Below are positions 8,598 to 17,280 of a stretch of 62,354 nt of DNA, in pieces. The DNA lies in contig CAJTTI010000021.1 of NCBI GenBank assembly GCA_910579225.1, positions 1 through 62,354 on the forward strand. Direction: 5' to 3'. Position 1 is the first letter of the stretch, and each line of letters starts with the position of its first letter. The translations under genes and the position numbers were made by a program. The notes beneath the pieces are model-generated. The model searched no databases. It saw nothing but the letters and a program-made list of their open reading frames with translations, and was not told the DNA's origin. This DNA is from an uncultured Lachnospiraceae bacterium (GTDB taxonomy: Bacteria > Bacillota > Clostridia > Lachnospirales > Lachnospiraceae).

Positions 8598-9832
8598 CAA
8601 GAAACGGACTTCTCCGCCTCCAACATTTCCTTTTTCAGCCGCTGCTTTTTCAGCCTGCCCAGAACCCACTCCCTTACAAGCTGATAGAAAAATGCGAAAA
8701 CCGGAACTCCAATCACCATCCCCACAATTCCAAACAATCCTCCAAACAGAAGAATTGCAAACAATACCCAGAAGCTGCTCAGATGAGTTGTATTCCCCAG
8801 AATCTTCGGTCCCAGAATATTCCCGTCAAACTGCTGCAGAACCAGAATAAAAATAATAAAATAAATGCACTTGATCGGATCCACCATAAGAATCAGAACT
8901 GCTGTGGGAATCGCCCCGATAAATGGACCGAAAAACGGAATAATATTGGTCACGCCGATAATGACACTGACCAGTACCGCATACGGCATATCCACAATAC
9001 TCGTAAAAACCATACAGATCAGTCCGATAATCAGAGAATCCAGAAGCTTTCCCTTGATAAAACCGCCCAGGTAGTCATTGATAATATCCGCTTCTTTTAA
9101 AATCCAGTCTGCCGGCTGCATCTGATCTTCTTTCAGATTTTCCCTGGGAGGAAACATCGCATAAACCACCAGTTTCGCCTGTCTGGCAAACAGTTTCCTG
9201 CTGTTCATAAAATATACAGCCACGATCAGACCAATCACCAGATCCTTTGCTGTCAGAAGGAAAGTCAGAAGACTGACGGAACTTCCACTGATAATATTAT
9301 TGATATTGGGAACCAGCTGTGTTTTCGCAAAATCCTGCATACCCGTCAGAATCTGCTCTGAATACTGTTCTACATAATTGATCATGAACGCGTCTTCTTT
9401 TACCAGATCTTCCAGCCAGTTAGTAACCGTCAGAATGTATCCAGGCATGGCATCCGCCAGCATCTTAACGCTGCTGAACACCTGTGACACGACCATGGCC
9501 ACCAGCACATAGATCACAAAGCAAAACAGAAACAAGCTCAGGAAAATACTCACAGCCGCAAACAACTTCTTTAGTTTCTTTGCCGTATCTTCTGATCGTT
9601 TTTCAAGATTGCTGACTTCCGCCAGATAACGCTCAAAATGATTACACAAAGGGGAAAGCAGATAGGCGATCACCGCACCAAACGCAAAAGGCCGGAGTAT
9701 TCTCATGACCATTCTCGCATGTGCCCCGATCTGGTCCAGACGAAAGATCAGGAAAAAGAACAGGATACACATGGCTACAGTAAAAAATACAGCCAAACCT
9801 TTATGATAATAGTCTTTCCAATTTTCTTCCAT
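8597..9832 (-). CDS. AI-2E family transporter
   Basis: A 411-residue membrane protein of the AI-2E transporter family (TqsA/PerM type). The family is known or proposed to export autoinducer-2, or in some members to act as a Na+/H+ antiporter. It has two N-terminal hydrophobic segments, a long soluble stretch (about 110-200), then a cluster of helices including GVTNIIPFFGPFIGAIPTA and LGPKILGNTTHLSSFWVLFA, which are family hallmarks. The charged C-terminal tail is cytosolic. No luxS is seen nearby, so the substrate is not assigned. Confidence 0.9.
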   Translation of the reverse strand: MEENWKDYYHKGLAVFFTVAMCILFFFLIFRLDQIGAHARMVMRILRPFAFGAVIAYLLSPLCNHFERYLAEVSNLEKRSEDTAKKLKKLFAAVSIFLSLFLFCFVIYVLVAMVVSQVFSSVKMLADAMPGYILTVTNWLEDLVKEDAFMINYVEQYSEQILTGMQDFAKTQLVPNINNIISGSSVSLLTFLLTAKDLVIGLIVAVYFMNSRKLFARQAKLVVYAMFPPRENLKEDQMQPADWILKEADIINDYLGGFIKGKLLDSLIIGLICMVFTSIVDMPYAVLVSVIIGVTNIIPFFGPFIGAIPTAVLILMVDPIKCIYFIIFILVLQQFDGNILGPKILGNTTHLSSFWVLFAILLFGGLFGIVGMVIGVPVFAFFYQLVREWVLGRLKKQRLKKEMLEAEKSVS

Positions 9833-10032
9833 TGATTTCGCCTCATTCTTATGTAAAGATTTTCCAGTGTCAGTATTGCCTTCCTGCTGGAATATATACC
9901 ATTATATTACAGTTTCCTCCATAATAAAAGTAAATTTTTATTAACACAGGCTACAAAACCATTTGCAAAAACCCGGGCTTTGTGATACTAATAATACAGA
10001 ATATACTATTATACCAAAGGAGATTTCATCAT

Positions 10033-11055
10033 ATGACCAACGTACGCCTGGGCAGGACCGGGATTACCGTCAATAAGAACGGATTCGGTGCCCTTCCCAT
10101 TCAGAGAATCTCAAAAGACGAAGCTGTCCGCCTGCTGCACAAAGCTTTTGACGGCGGCATCCGCTTCTACGACACTGCCCGTTCATATACGGACAGCGAA
10201 GAAAAGTTAGGTGCAGCATTTTCTGACCGCAGAGAACAGATTTTCATCTCCTCCAAAACCGGAGCGGTCACTGCAGACGCCTTCTGGAAAGATCTGGAGA
10301 CCACCTTACATAATCTGAAGACGGATCACCTGGATATCTACCAGTTCCATAACCCTGCTTTCTGCCCGAAACCCGGAGATGAGAGCGGTCTCTATGACGC
10401 AGCTCTGGAAGCGAAGAGAAAAGGAATGATTCTGCATATCGGTATCACCAATCACAGACTGAATGTGGCGCAAGAAGCCATTGACAGCAATCTGTATGAG
10501 ACCCTTCAGTTTCCATTCTGTTACCTGTCCGGAGAACCGGAACTGAAACTTCTGGAAGGCTGCAGAAGCCAGGACATGGGATTCCTCTCCATGAAGGCTC
10601 TGTCCGGCGGACTGATCACCAATGCCGCTGCCGCCTACGCCTTCCAGGCACAGTTTCCGGAGACACTGCCTCTGTGGGGTGTTCAAAAAGAGACAGAGCT
10701 GGATCAGTTTCTGTCCTTTGTGGAAAATCCGCCTGTCATGGATGAAACGCTTTCAGCTGTCATTGAAAAGGACCGGAAAGAACTGCTGGGCGAATTCTGT
10801 CGCGGCTGTGGTTACTGTACGCCCTGCCCGTCCGGTATCGAGATCAACAACTGTGCCCGCATGTCCCTGCTCCTGCGTCGTTCCCCCTTTGCCCCTTATC
10901 TGACTCCGGAATGGCAGGAGAAAATGAAAAAGATTGAAGACTGCAAACATTGTGATTCCTGTAAGAAAAAATGTCCTTACGGACTGGACACGCCGGAACT
11001 TCTGAAAAAGAATTACAAAGACTATCAGGAAATACTTGCCGGGAAAGCTTTCTGA
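10033..11055 (+). CDS. aldo/keto reductase with C-terminal double [4Fe-4S] domain
   Basis: A 340-residue oxidoreductase. The N-terminal TIM barrel has the aldo/keto reductase tetrad: D and Y in FYDTARSYTDSEEKLG (about residues 47-62), K in FISSKTGA and H in YQFHNPAF. The C-terminal part (about 255-325) has two cysteine clusters, CRGCGYCTPCPSGIEINNC and CKHCDSCKKKCPYG, which indicate two iron-sulfur clusters as in the ferredoxin-like AKR group of anaerobes. ATG 10033 is chosen because AAAGGAGATTTCATC precedes it; a start at 9982 has no such site. The physiological substrate is unknown. A strong terminator follows. Confidence 0.92.
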   Translation: MTNVRLGRTGITVNKNGFGALPIQRISKDEAVRLLHKAFDGGIRFYDTARSYTDSEEKLGAAFSDRREQIFISSKTGAVTADAFWKDLETTLHNLKTDHLDIYQFHNPAFCPKPGDESGLYDAALEAKRKGMILHIGITNHRLNVAQEAIDSNLYETLQFPFCYLSGEPELKLLEGCRSQDMGFLSMKALSGGLITNAAAAYAFQAQFPETLPLWGVQKETELDQFLSFVENPPVMDETLSAVIEKDRKELLGEFCRGCGYCTPCPSGIEINNCARMSLLLRRSPFAPYLTPEWQEKMKKIEDCKHCDSCKKKCPYGLDTPELLKKNYKDYQEILAGKAF

Positions 11056-11068
11056 TTCCTGGAAATCT

Positions 11069-11102
11069 GAGGGAGAATTCCGGTGCTGTTCTCCCTCTTT
11101 CA
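11069..11102 (+). terminator. rho-independent terminator after the aldo/keto reductase gene
   Basis: The perfect 9-bp stem GAGGGAGAA (11069-11077) and TTCTCCCTC (11089-11097) encloses an 11-base loop and is followed by TTTC. It lies 13 bases past the stop codon. Confidence 0.75.
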
Positions 11103-11156
11103 TTATCTGACTGAATCTTCACAGAATTCACTTTAACTATATCAGGGAGGAATCAA

Positions 11157-11465
11157 ATGGCCTCAGTCCTCACAGAAGATCTCATCTATGAAATACTCTC
11201 AGTGGTGGAAGAAATCCCGCCGGGAAAAGTCGCCTCCTACGGACAGATTGCAAAGCTTACAGGCAGGGAGAAAAACGCACGGCTTGTCGGAAAGATTTTG
11301 AGCATGTCCGAATACTATGGCGACTATCCATGTCACCGCGTTGTTAACCATGCCGGCAGGCTGGCTCCGCATTTCAGTGAACAAAGGCGCCTGTTACTCG
11401 AAGAAAAAGTAAAGTTCAAAGACAATACTCATGTAGATATGAAAAAATGTCGGTGGGATTGTTAG
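11157..11465 (+). CDS. short MGMT-family DNA alkylation-repair protein
   Basis: A 102-residue protein equivalent to the C-terminal DNA-binding domain of O6-alkylguanine-DNA alkyltransferase. IPPGKVASYGQIAKLTG (about 20-36) forms the helix-turn-helix, and YPCHRVVNHAGRL carries the active-site PCHR cysteine. Alkyltransferase-like proteins of similar size have PWHR and cannot transfer the alkyl group; here the cysteine is kept, so transferase activity is possible, although the N-terminal domain of full Ogt is absent. The start follows GGGAGGAATCAA. Its stop lies six bases from the end of the convergent ABC exporter gene. Confidence 0.88.
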   Translation: MASVLTEDLIYEILSVVEEIPPGKVASYGQIAKLTGREKNARLVGKILSMSEYYGDYPCHRVVNHAGRLAPHFSEQRRLLLEEKVKFKDNTHVDMKKCRWDC

Positions 11466-11471
11466 TCCACC

Positions 11472-13268
11472 TTATTTTCCTGTTCCATCTTCGTTTGCCG
11501 CTTTACTGCCTCCCCCAATCTCCGCCGACATGTACAGCTGCCAGTAGAGTCCTTTCTTTTTCAGCAACGTCTCATGATTGCCTTCCTCAATGATCTGATT
11601 GCCGGAAAGCACCAGAATCCGGTCGGCGTCGTGGATGGTTGTCAGACGGTGGGCAATAGTGAGTGTTGTCCTACCCGCTGCCAGTTTGTCCAGAGATTCT
11701 GATATCAGATGTTCGCTTTCGTTATCCAGAGCCGCAGTTGCTTCATCCAACAAAAGCACTTTGGGAGCCTTCAAGAACACTCTTGCAATGCTGATCCGCT
11801 GCTTCTGTCCACCGGACAGCTTCACTCCCCTTTCTCCCACATAGGTATCGTAACCATCTTTCAGTCCTATGATAAATTCATGAGCTCCCGCCAGCTTCGC
11901 TGCTTCTGTCACTTCTTCCCAGGATGCTTCCGGTTTTCCATAGATAATATTTTCATAAATACTCCCGGAAAAAAGATACACCTCCTGCTGAACCACCCCC
12001 ACATTACTGCGCAGGCTCTGAAGCGTCACATTCCTAATATTCTGACCATCCAGCAGGACCTCGCCGCTGGTCGGATCGTAGAACCGGGGAATCAGGTTGC
12101 AGAGAGTTGTTTTCCCTCCCCCTGAAGGTCCTACAAGCGCCACCTTTTCTCCCGGTCTGATGACAAAATCTATATCCGAAAGCACTGGCGTATGATCATC
12201 CGAGTATTCAAAGGATACATGACGAAATGCAATTTCTCCTTTCACATTCTGAAGCAAAACGGCGTCATCCTCATCGAAAATATCTATTTTGGCATCTATC
12301 AGTTCTGAAAAACGCTCAATTCCTGTTATTCCTCTCTGAAACTGCTCTGCAAATTCAATAATCCTGCGAATGGTCGCCAGCAGCGTCGTCACATACAGCG
12401 TATAAGCCACCAGATCTGCCGGTGCGATCAGTTCCTGCATCATGAAGATTCCCCCTGCCACAATCACCACCACATACATCAGACCGTCAAAAATACGGAC
12501 CGTATTCTGGAAAGCTGCCATATATCTATAGGTCTGTCGTTTGATCTTCAGAAATTCCTGATTGTCACGATTAAATTTGTTGAATTCTACATTTTCATTG
12601 GCAAATGCACGGACCACTTTGTTGCCCAGAAGACTGTCCTCGATCCTGGCATTTAATTCACCAATATGATTTCTCTGGCGCTTAAACGCCTTTTTCACCT
12701 GCAGATTAAACCAGGTGCAGGAGATCGCCATCACAGGAATCAGTAAAAAGATAATGACCGTCAATAACAGGTTCACCTTCGCCAGAATCAAAAAAGACAC
12801 TACTGTTTTTAAAAATGCGATAAAAAATTCTTCTGGACAATGATGGGCGAATTCTGTCACATCAAACAAATCACTGGTCAACCTGGACATGATCTGCCCC
12901 ACCTTAGTATTATTAAAATAATGATCAGACAATTTCTGCAGGTGAGCAAACGCGTCCTCACGCATATCCGTTTCTATGGAAGCGCCCATCACATGACCGG
13001 TATAGGCCATATAAAAGCTGGCCGCTCCGTCAATGATACGCAGTACAAAATAAATGCTACCGATGGACAGGATCATACGCAGCGTAAGAGCCGACAGGTC
13101 GTTCATACCCACATCCGTGAGATAACGCAGCATAAGCGGCAGAACCAGTTCACATACCGTTGTAAGAGCCGCACAGAATAGATCTATCGCCATAATCCAT
13201 ATATATTTTCGGTAATATGGGAGAAATCTCTTCAGCAGTACACCTGTCTTCATAGTCTTTCGTTCCAT
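11472..13268 (-). CDS. ABC exporter, fused permease and ATPase
   Basis: A 598-residue half-transporter (MsbA/LmrA-like). The membrane domain (1-320) has six helices. The nucleotide-binding domain (about 345-580) has Walker A GPSGGGKTTL, signature LSGGQKQR, Walker B VLLLDEATAAL with the catalytic glutamate, and the switch histidine in TIAHRL. All catalytic residues are present. No second half-transporter is adjacent, so it probably forms a homodimer. Substrates of this group are lipids, peptides or drugs and cannot be read from sequence. It is divergent from the ABC importer genes, with about 210 bases between. Confidence 0.94.
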   Translation of the reverse strand: MERKTMKTGVLLKRFLPYYRKYIWIMAIDLFCAALTTVCELVLPLMLRYLTDVGMNDLSALTLRMILSIGSIYFVLRIIDGAASFYMAYTGHVMGASIETDMREDAFAHLQKLSDHYFNNTKVGQIMSRLTSDLFDVTEFAHHCPEEFFIAFLKTVVSFLILAKVNLLLTVIIFLLIPVMAISCTWFNLQVKKAFKRQRNHIGELNARIEDSLLGNKVVRAFANENVEFNKFNRDNQEFLKIKRQTYRYMAAFQNTVRIFDGLMYVVVIVAGGIFMMQELIAPADLVAYTLYVTTLLATIRRIIEFAEQFQRGITGIERFSELIDAKIDIFDEDDAVLLQNVKGEIAFRHVSFEYSDDHTPVLSDIDFVIRPGEKVALVGPSGGGKTTLCNLIPRFYDPTSGEVLLDGQNIRNVTLQSLRSNVGVVQQEVYLFSGSIYENIIYGKPEASWEEVTEAAKLAGAHEFIIGLKDGYDTYVGERGVKLSGGQKQRISIARVFLKAPKVLLLDEATAALDNESEHLISESLDKLAAGRTTLTIAHRLTTIHDADRILVLSGNQIIEEGNHETLLKKKGLYWQLYMSAEIGGGSKAANEDGTGK

Positions 13269-13479
13269 ATCCTGTCTCCTTCTTCCTTCTCCGTCTCTTT
13301 TCCACTATTACTATTCTATTTTTTTCTCGCACCCTCTGTCAACCAGAAAAAACTTGCATTTTGCCTGGCCTTTTGTCAGTTACCCTACACACATATTTCT
13401 CCGAAATCCATATTCTAATATCAGAACGTGGGACTTTGATTTCACAATCCCCGCACTCGTATTATAAGGAGGTATGTCC

Positions 13480-14250
13480 ATGACTCCACTGCTGGAAGTC
13501 AGCCATGTCTGTTATGCTTACCATACGCTTTCTGGTGAGACTCAGGCGCTGACCGACCTTACATTTTCTGTCGACGAAGGGGAATTTCTCGCCATCGTCG
13601 GCCCCAGCGGCTGCGGCAAAAGCACGCTTTTGTCCCTTCTCTCCGGACTGATTCCAGCAGAAGAAGGAACCATACGGCTCAGTCAGTCGCCGCTTACCGG
13701 ACATCGGAAAAAGATCGGATACATGCTTCAGAAAGACCATCTGTTTGAATGGAGAACCGTCTACCGTAACGTCATCCTGGGACTGGAGATACAAAAAAGA
13801 GAGACTCCTGAAAATCTGGCTCACGTGGAACAGATGCTGAAAGATTACGGACTTGCTGCATTCCGGGATTCCCGCCCTTCCGAATTGTCCGGCGGTATGC
13901 GCCAGCGGGCCGCCCTGATCCGCACTCTTGCGCTGGATCCCAGCCTTCTCCTTCTGGATGAGCCGTTTTCCGCTCTGGACTATCAGACCAGATTGAACGT
14001 CTGCGATGATGTATATCAGATCATTAAAAAAGAGAAAAAGACAGCCATCCTGGTCACACATGATCTCTCGGAAGCCATCAGCATGGCTGATCGGGTGCTG
14101 ATTCTCTCAAAGCGTCCTGCCCGCATCCGCCATATTTTGTCGATTCATTTTGCAGACGGCACCCTTACACCTATGCAGCGCCGTCAGGCGCCGGAATTTA
14201 AGGATTATTTCAATGAAATCTGGAAGGAGCTGAATACAAATGGACAATGA
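13480..14250 (+). CDS. ABC importer ATPase (SsuB/TauB/ThiZ type)
   Basis: A 256-residue ATPase of the nitrate/taurine/thiamine-precursor importer class. Walker A is GPSGCGKSTLL, the signature ELSGGMRQR, Walker B LLLLDEPFSAL, and the switch histidine lies in LVTHDLSEA. AAGGAGG at 13467-13473 touches an ATG at 13474 but sits an ideal distance from ATG 13480, so the latter is taken as the start. It overlaps the permease gene by 11 bases. A candidate promoter (TTGATT, 18 bases, TATTAT) lies just upstream. No thi-box is seen in the leader, so thiamine-precursor transport is only one possibility. Confidence 0.9.
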   Translation: MTPLLEVSHVCYAYHTLSGETQALTDLTFSVDEGEFLAIVGPSGCGKSTLLSLLSGLIPAEEGTIRLSQSPLTGHRKKIGYMLQKDHLFEWRTVYRNVILGLEIQKRETPENLAHVEQMLKDYGLAAFRDSRPSELSGGMRQRAALIRTLALDPSLLLLDEPFSALDYQTRLNVCDDVYQIIKKEKKTAILVTHDLSEAISMADRVLILSKRPARIRHILSIHFADGTLTPMQRRQAPEFKDYFNEIWKELNTNGQ

Positions 14251-15049
14251 ACATATCTCCGACCTCCAGGCGGAATATATCAGAAATCATCGGCGTCATC
14301 ACCATATGGTAGCTTTTCTTCGATTTCTCGCTTTCTTCCTTTTCCTTGTGCTATGGGAAATCAGTACGAACCTGCACTGGATCGACGCTTTTATTTTCAG
14401 CAGCCCCAGCCGTATTTTGACCACAGTTCTTGACATGAGTAAAGACGGATCCATTTTCCGCCATACCGGCATCACATTGTTTGAGACTCTGTTAAGCTTC
14501 GTATTGGTCCTGCTGGTGAGCTTTCTGACGGCCACTGTTCTCTGGTTCTCTGATACTGTTTCCGAGATTCTGGAACCTTGGCTTGTCATCCTGAACAGCC
14601 TGCCCAAATCTGCTCTGGCGCCGCTTCTGATCGTATGGCTGGGTGCCAATACAAGAACGATCATCGTCGCCGGCATGTCTGTTGCCGTATTTGGAAGCAT
14701 CATCAGCATGTATACTGCTTTCCGGAGTACGGATGAGGCAAAAATCAAACTGATCTACACTTTGGGCGGCAGCCGCATGCAGGTCCTGAAAAATGTTGTG
14801 ATCCCTTCCAGCCTTCCATCTATCATAAGTATCCTGAAAGTCAATATTGGACTATGCCTGGTGGGGGTAATCATCGGAGAATTCCTGGCTGCAAGAGAAG
14901 GACTTGGTTATCTGATCATCTATGCAAGTCAGATTTTCAAACTAAACTATCTGATCACTGCTCTGATCATCCTGTGTCTGATTGCCTTCTTCCTTTACCA
15001 GGGCATACAGAAACTGGAACACCATATCCGCAAAGCCCGCAGTCTCTGA
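14240..15049 (+). CDS. ABC importer permease (SsuC/TauC type)
   Basis: A 269-residue BPD-type permease with about six helices. The cytoplasmic coupling loop reads TDEAKIKLIYTLGGSRMQVLKNVVIPSSLPSI (about 160-195), which is the EAA-loop region, followed by GLCLVGVIIGEFLAAREGLGYLI. It partners the ATPase encoded just upstream, with an 11-base overlap. No periplasmic-type binding-protein gene follows; the next gene is convergent, so the required lipoprotein must be encoded elsewhere or be lost. Confidence 0.9.
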   Translation: MDNEHISDLQAEYIRNHRRHHHMVAFLRFLAFFLFLVLWEISTNLHWIDAFIFSSPSRILTTVLDMSKDGSIFRHTGITLFETLLSFVLVLLVSFLTATVLWFSDTVSEILEPWLVILNSLPKSALAPLLIVWLGANTRTIIVAGMSVAVFGSIISMYTAFRSTDEAKIKLIYTLGGSRMQVLKNVVIPSSLPSIISILKVNIGLCLVGVIIGEFLAAREGLGYLIIYASQIFKLNYLITALIILCLIAFFLYQGIQKLEHHIRKARSL

Positions 15050-15070
15050 CCAGAAATCTCTTCCTTATCA

Positions 15071-15104
15071 AACAGGCGCATCGCCATATGACGATGCGCC
15101 TGTT
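15071..15104. terminator. perfect 13-bp hairpin between convergent genes
   Basis: AACAGGCGCATCG (15071-15083) and CGATGCGCCTGTT (15092-15104) pair without a mismatch around an 8-base loop. It lies between the permease stop (15049) and the P1 peptidase stop (15108) and probably ends both transcripts, although neither side has a clean T-run. Confidence 0.55.
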
Positions 15105-15107
15105 CTG

Positions 15108-16031
15108 TCAGTCTGCAGACTGGACCGCTTTTTTTATCGCCTGCGCCATCACTTCTGCTGCAAGTGTGCCTGCCATATTGATATCGGCATCTACGGTTCC
15201 CATGGAAACTCCATAGATCGTATCTCCGTCCGCCATGGTCCCAACCGGACAGATACAACGGGCGTACGCATTTCGGGCCATGGAAGCGATCTTATTCATC
15301 TCTGCCTTGGAAAATTTTCCGTTTGTTACTACTGTTCCAATTGTAGTATTGTTGTTGAACAGATCTTTTCTCTGACTGATCTTATACAGTTCCTGACAAC
15401 TGTCCGCAAATCCCTTTCCGTCTTCTGTACGAAGTCCTGCAAGCTTCTGCCCGTTCTCCGGATCGTAGATATCTCCCAGCGCATTGACCACCACCACTGC
15501 CGCCATCTGCAGTTCGCCTACCGACATTGCATAAATACCAATTCCGGATTTCATAGCCCGTTCCATTCCATACAGCTTTCCAACCGTGGCTCCTATCCCG
15601 CCTCCTGTACTTCCGGAAGAGGGCTGATTCCTCTCAGCATCCACACAGGCGGCATAACCCATGGCTGCATCCGGGCGGATATCTGCCCTCAGATATCCCA
15701 AATCATAGATACAGGACTGACATACCAGCGGTACCTTTGCATATCCTGTTTCATAACCGATTCCCCGTTCCTCCAGATAACGCATAACCCCGTCTCCTGC
15801 CGCCAGTCCAAAAGCCGAACCACCTGACAGCACTATCGCATTTACCGGATTATCCGCCGTCAGGGGAGAAGCAAGCGGTGTCTCCCTGGAAGCCGGACCG
15901 CCTCCACTGATATCCACGCCGATTCTCGCTTCCCTGTCAAATAAAAGCACGGTGACGCCGGTCCCGGCTTCCTTATTCTGGGCATTTCCAATCCGAAGCC
16001 CCTCTATCTCTGTAATCGAAATCTCTCTCAC
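15108..16031 (-). CDS. P1 family peptidase (DmpA-like N-terminal nucleophile hydrolase)
   Basis: A 307-residue member of the DmpA/BapA aminopeptidase family, which self-cleaves to expose an N-terminal Ser or Thr. Visible family features are TGVTVLLFDREARIGVDISGGGPASRET near the N-terminus, IVLSGGSAFGLAAGDGVMRYLEERGIG, and the nucleophile region FNNNTTIGTVVTNG (about residues 234-247). The start is GTG at 16031 after AAGAAAGGAC. The 5' leader consists of the tandem hairpin repeat element, in the same orientation and position relative to the gene as copy A before pyrB. Confidence 0.88.
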   Translation of the reverse strand: MREISITEIEGLRIGNAQNKEAGTGVTVLLFDREARIGVDISGGGPASRETPLASPLTADNPVNAIVLSGGSAFGLAAGDGVMRYLEERGIGYETGYAKVPLVCQSCIYDLGYLRADIRPDAAMGYAACVDAERNQPSSGSTGGGIGATVGKLYGMERAMKSGIGIYAMSVGELQMAAVVVVNALGDIYDPENGQKLAGLRTEDGKGFADSCQELYKISQRKDLFNNNTTIGTVVTNGKFSKAEMNKIASMARNAYARCICPVGTMADGDTIYGVSMGTVDADINMAGTLAAEVMAQAIKKAVQSAD

Positions 16032-16054
16032 GGTTTTTGTCCTTTCTTAATATA

Positions 16055-16309
16055 AAGTTCCGCATCTCCCCTCCAGCCCCGGGATCTGGAAGAATTTCCG
16101 GCCGCTTCACGTCCTGAAATCCTTCCGGGCCTTACCGGGGTGATGCTGTTTTAGAGTTCCGCATCCCCCTCTTCAGCCCCGGGATCTGGAAGAATTTCCG
16201 GCCGCTTCACGTCCTGAAATCCTTCCGGGCCTTACCGGGGTGATGCTGTTTTAGAGTTCCGCATCTCCCCTCCAGACCCGGGGCTGGAAGAAATTATGCT
16301 GTTTTAAGA
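16055..16309 (-). repeat. hairpin repeat element, tandem copies B and C plus a truncated third unit
   Basis: On the minus strand two nearly identical units (16155-16254 and 16055-16154, period 99-100 bases) begin and end with GATGCGGAACT(C/T)T and contain GGAAGGATTTC pairing with GAAATTCTTCC (11 bp, one G-T) inside a GGCCC/GGGGCT-type outer stem. A third unit (16255-16309) keeps the borders but lacks the hairpin core. It runs into the end of the ECF gene, whose last codons (CTTAAAACAGCATAA) are repeat sequence. Arm sequences differ from the pyrB copy yet still pair. The last unit lies directly before the P1 peptidase ribosome binding site. Confidence 0.85.
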
Positions 16310-16899
16310 GCGGCTCCCAGTGTTCGGGAGACGGCACTTGCGATCAAAAAGCAGACAATTGCTTCAATCAGTCCCTGCACGCCTACGAAGGCCAGGACGA
16401 ACATAAAGGGATTGGATACTCCAAGAGCCTGCACAAATCCCTGAATATATTCTGTATGATAAAAAATCACAACCACCGCGCTCATGAAGAATATGGTATT
16501 CAAAAGCGGACACGCCAGGCTTGCCGCAAAGTATGCGCTGTTCTTGGATACTTTCCGAATCTGCTGATATACAAGACCACAGAGCAGTCCCTCCAGTATC
16601 CTTGGTACAATACAGGTAAAAACCGTGCCTGCAGGGTTGATACTCAGAAGCATTGAACCAAAAGTACCTCCCATGAAGCATTGAATCAGACTTGTGACTC
16701 CAAAGACCAGGCCGCAGACTGCACCGCCTTTAGGACCCAGAATAATGGCTCCGACAGCCACTGGAACCGTCAAAAATGTAATGGATAATCCCGGTGTCCG
16801 GAAATATCCCAGAGGCGTAAAAGCCATGAGAAAGATAATGGCCGCCATCAAAGCCAGTTCCACCATATAACGGGTATGCTGTGTTGTGTCATGTTTCAT
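16294..16899 (-). CDS. ECF transporter S component (substrate unassigned)
   Basis: A 201-residue membrane protein with about six helices, matching the substrate-binding subunit of energy-coupling-factor vitamin importers. The N-terminus TRYMVELALMAAIIFLMAFTPLGYF and the VPVAVGAIILGPKGGAVCGLVFG stretch are typical of the group that includes the pantothenate-type PanT proteins. It would share the general EcfA-EcfA'-EcfT module encoded elsewhere. The C-terminal codons are contributed by the adjacent repeat. The gene has a leader of about 225 bases with an attenuator-like fold. Pantothenate is a guess. Confidence 0.82.
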   Translation of the reverse strand: MKHDTTQHTRYMVELALMAAIIFLMAFTPLGYFRTPGLSITFLTVPVAVGAIILGPKGGAVCGLVFGVTSLIQCFMGGTFGSMLLSINPAGTVFTCIVPRILEGLLCGLVYQQIRKVSKNSAYFAASLACPLLNTIFFMSAVVVIFYHTEYIQGFVQALGVSNPFMFVLAFVGVQGLIEAIVCFLIASAVSRTLGAALKTA

Positions 16900-17150
16900 T
16901 TTTTTCTCCTTTTTGGCTGATAAAACGGCACCTGAAGTGTCCCCTGTCTTTCAGCATTTTTTATTTTGGGGAAAAGAACGAACGATTCGGAGAACATCAG
17001 AAAAAATCTGCAGACCGGCAGACTTTGAATATAGATCTTTCATCAGTTGCCGCCTCTTAAGGTCGGCACTTCCGTAATATGTCTGAAAATTTTACAATAA
17101 TTGATGCGTCTTCTCTTCGAATAACGTTCCCCTATAATATATCACAAAAC
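16900..17150 (-). promoter_or_regulatory. promoter and structured leader of the ECF S-component gene, candidate attenuator
   Basis: A promoter TTGTCA, 18 bases, TATTAT can be read leftward at about 17134-17163, giving a leader of about 225 bases. Within it (minus strand) TCTGC (17022-17018) pairs with GCAGA (17011-17007) and is followed by TTTTTT (17006-17001), a minimal terminator. TGCCG (17020-17016), which overlaps the terminator's left arm, can instead pair with CGGCA (17052-17048), with GACC/GGTC continuing the helix. The two folds exclude each other, as in a riboswitch expression platform. It does not match a known vitamin riboswitch that I recognise. Confidence 0.4.
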
Positions 17151-17175
17151 CATAAAATGACAAGCACAAATTTCC

Positions 17176-17234
17176 TTGACTTTTCTCTTCCCTTATGCTA
17201 CTCTTTAATTAGACATTTAGTAAATTATCTAAAT
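17176..17234 (+). promoter_or_regulatory. promoter and operator of the sdpR-sdpI pair
   Basis: TTGACT (17176-17181), 17 bases, TACTCT (17199-17204) is a good sigma-A promoter. Just past it, ATTTAG (17215-17220) and CTAAAT (17229-17234) form an inverted repeat with an 8-base centre, the size expected of an ArsR-family operator. Binding by the regulator would block the start site, giving autorepression as known for SdpR. Confidence 0.6.
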
Positions 17235-17280
17235 ATAGTCATTCTTTATTTTACAGGACAGAAGGAAAGGAGATATGCCT

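Noticed and set aside
10738..10756. TGAAACGCTTTCA palindrome resembling a catabolite-response element
   Set aside because: It is one base short of the cre consensus and lies deep in the aldo/keto reductase coding region.
13269..13479. TPP riboswitch before the ABC importer
   Set aside because: No CUGAGA thi-box or matching stems are present.
16055..16309. Repeats resembling a CRISPR array
   Set aside because: The units are about 100 bases, nearly identical throughout, with no unique spacers between short repeats and no cas genes.
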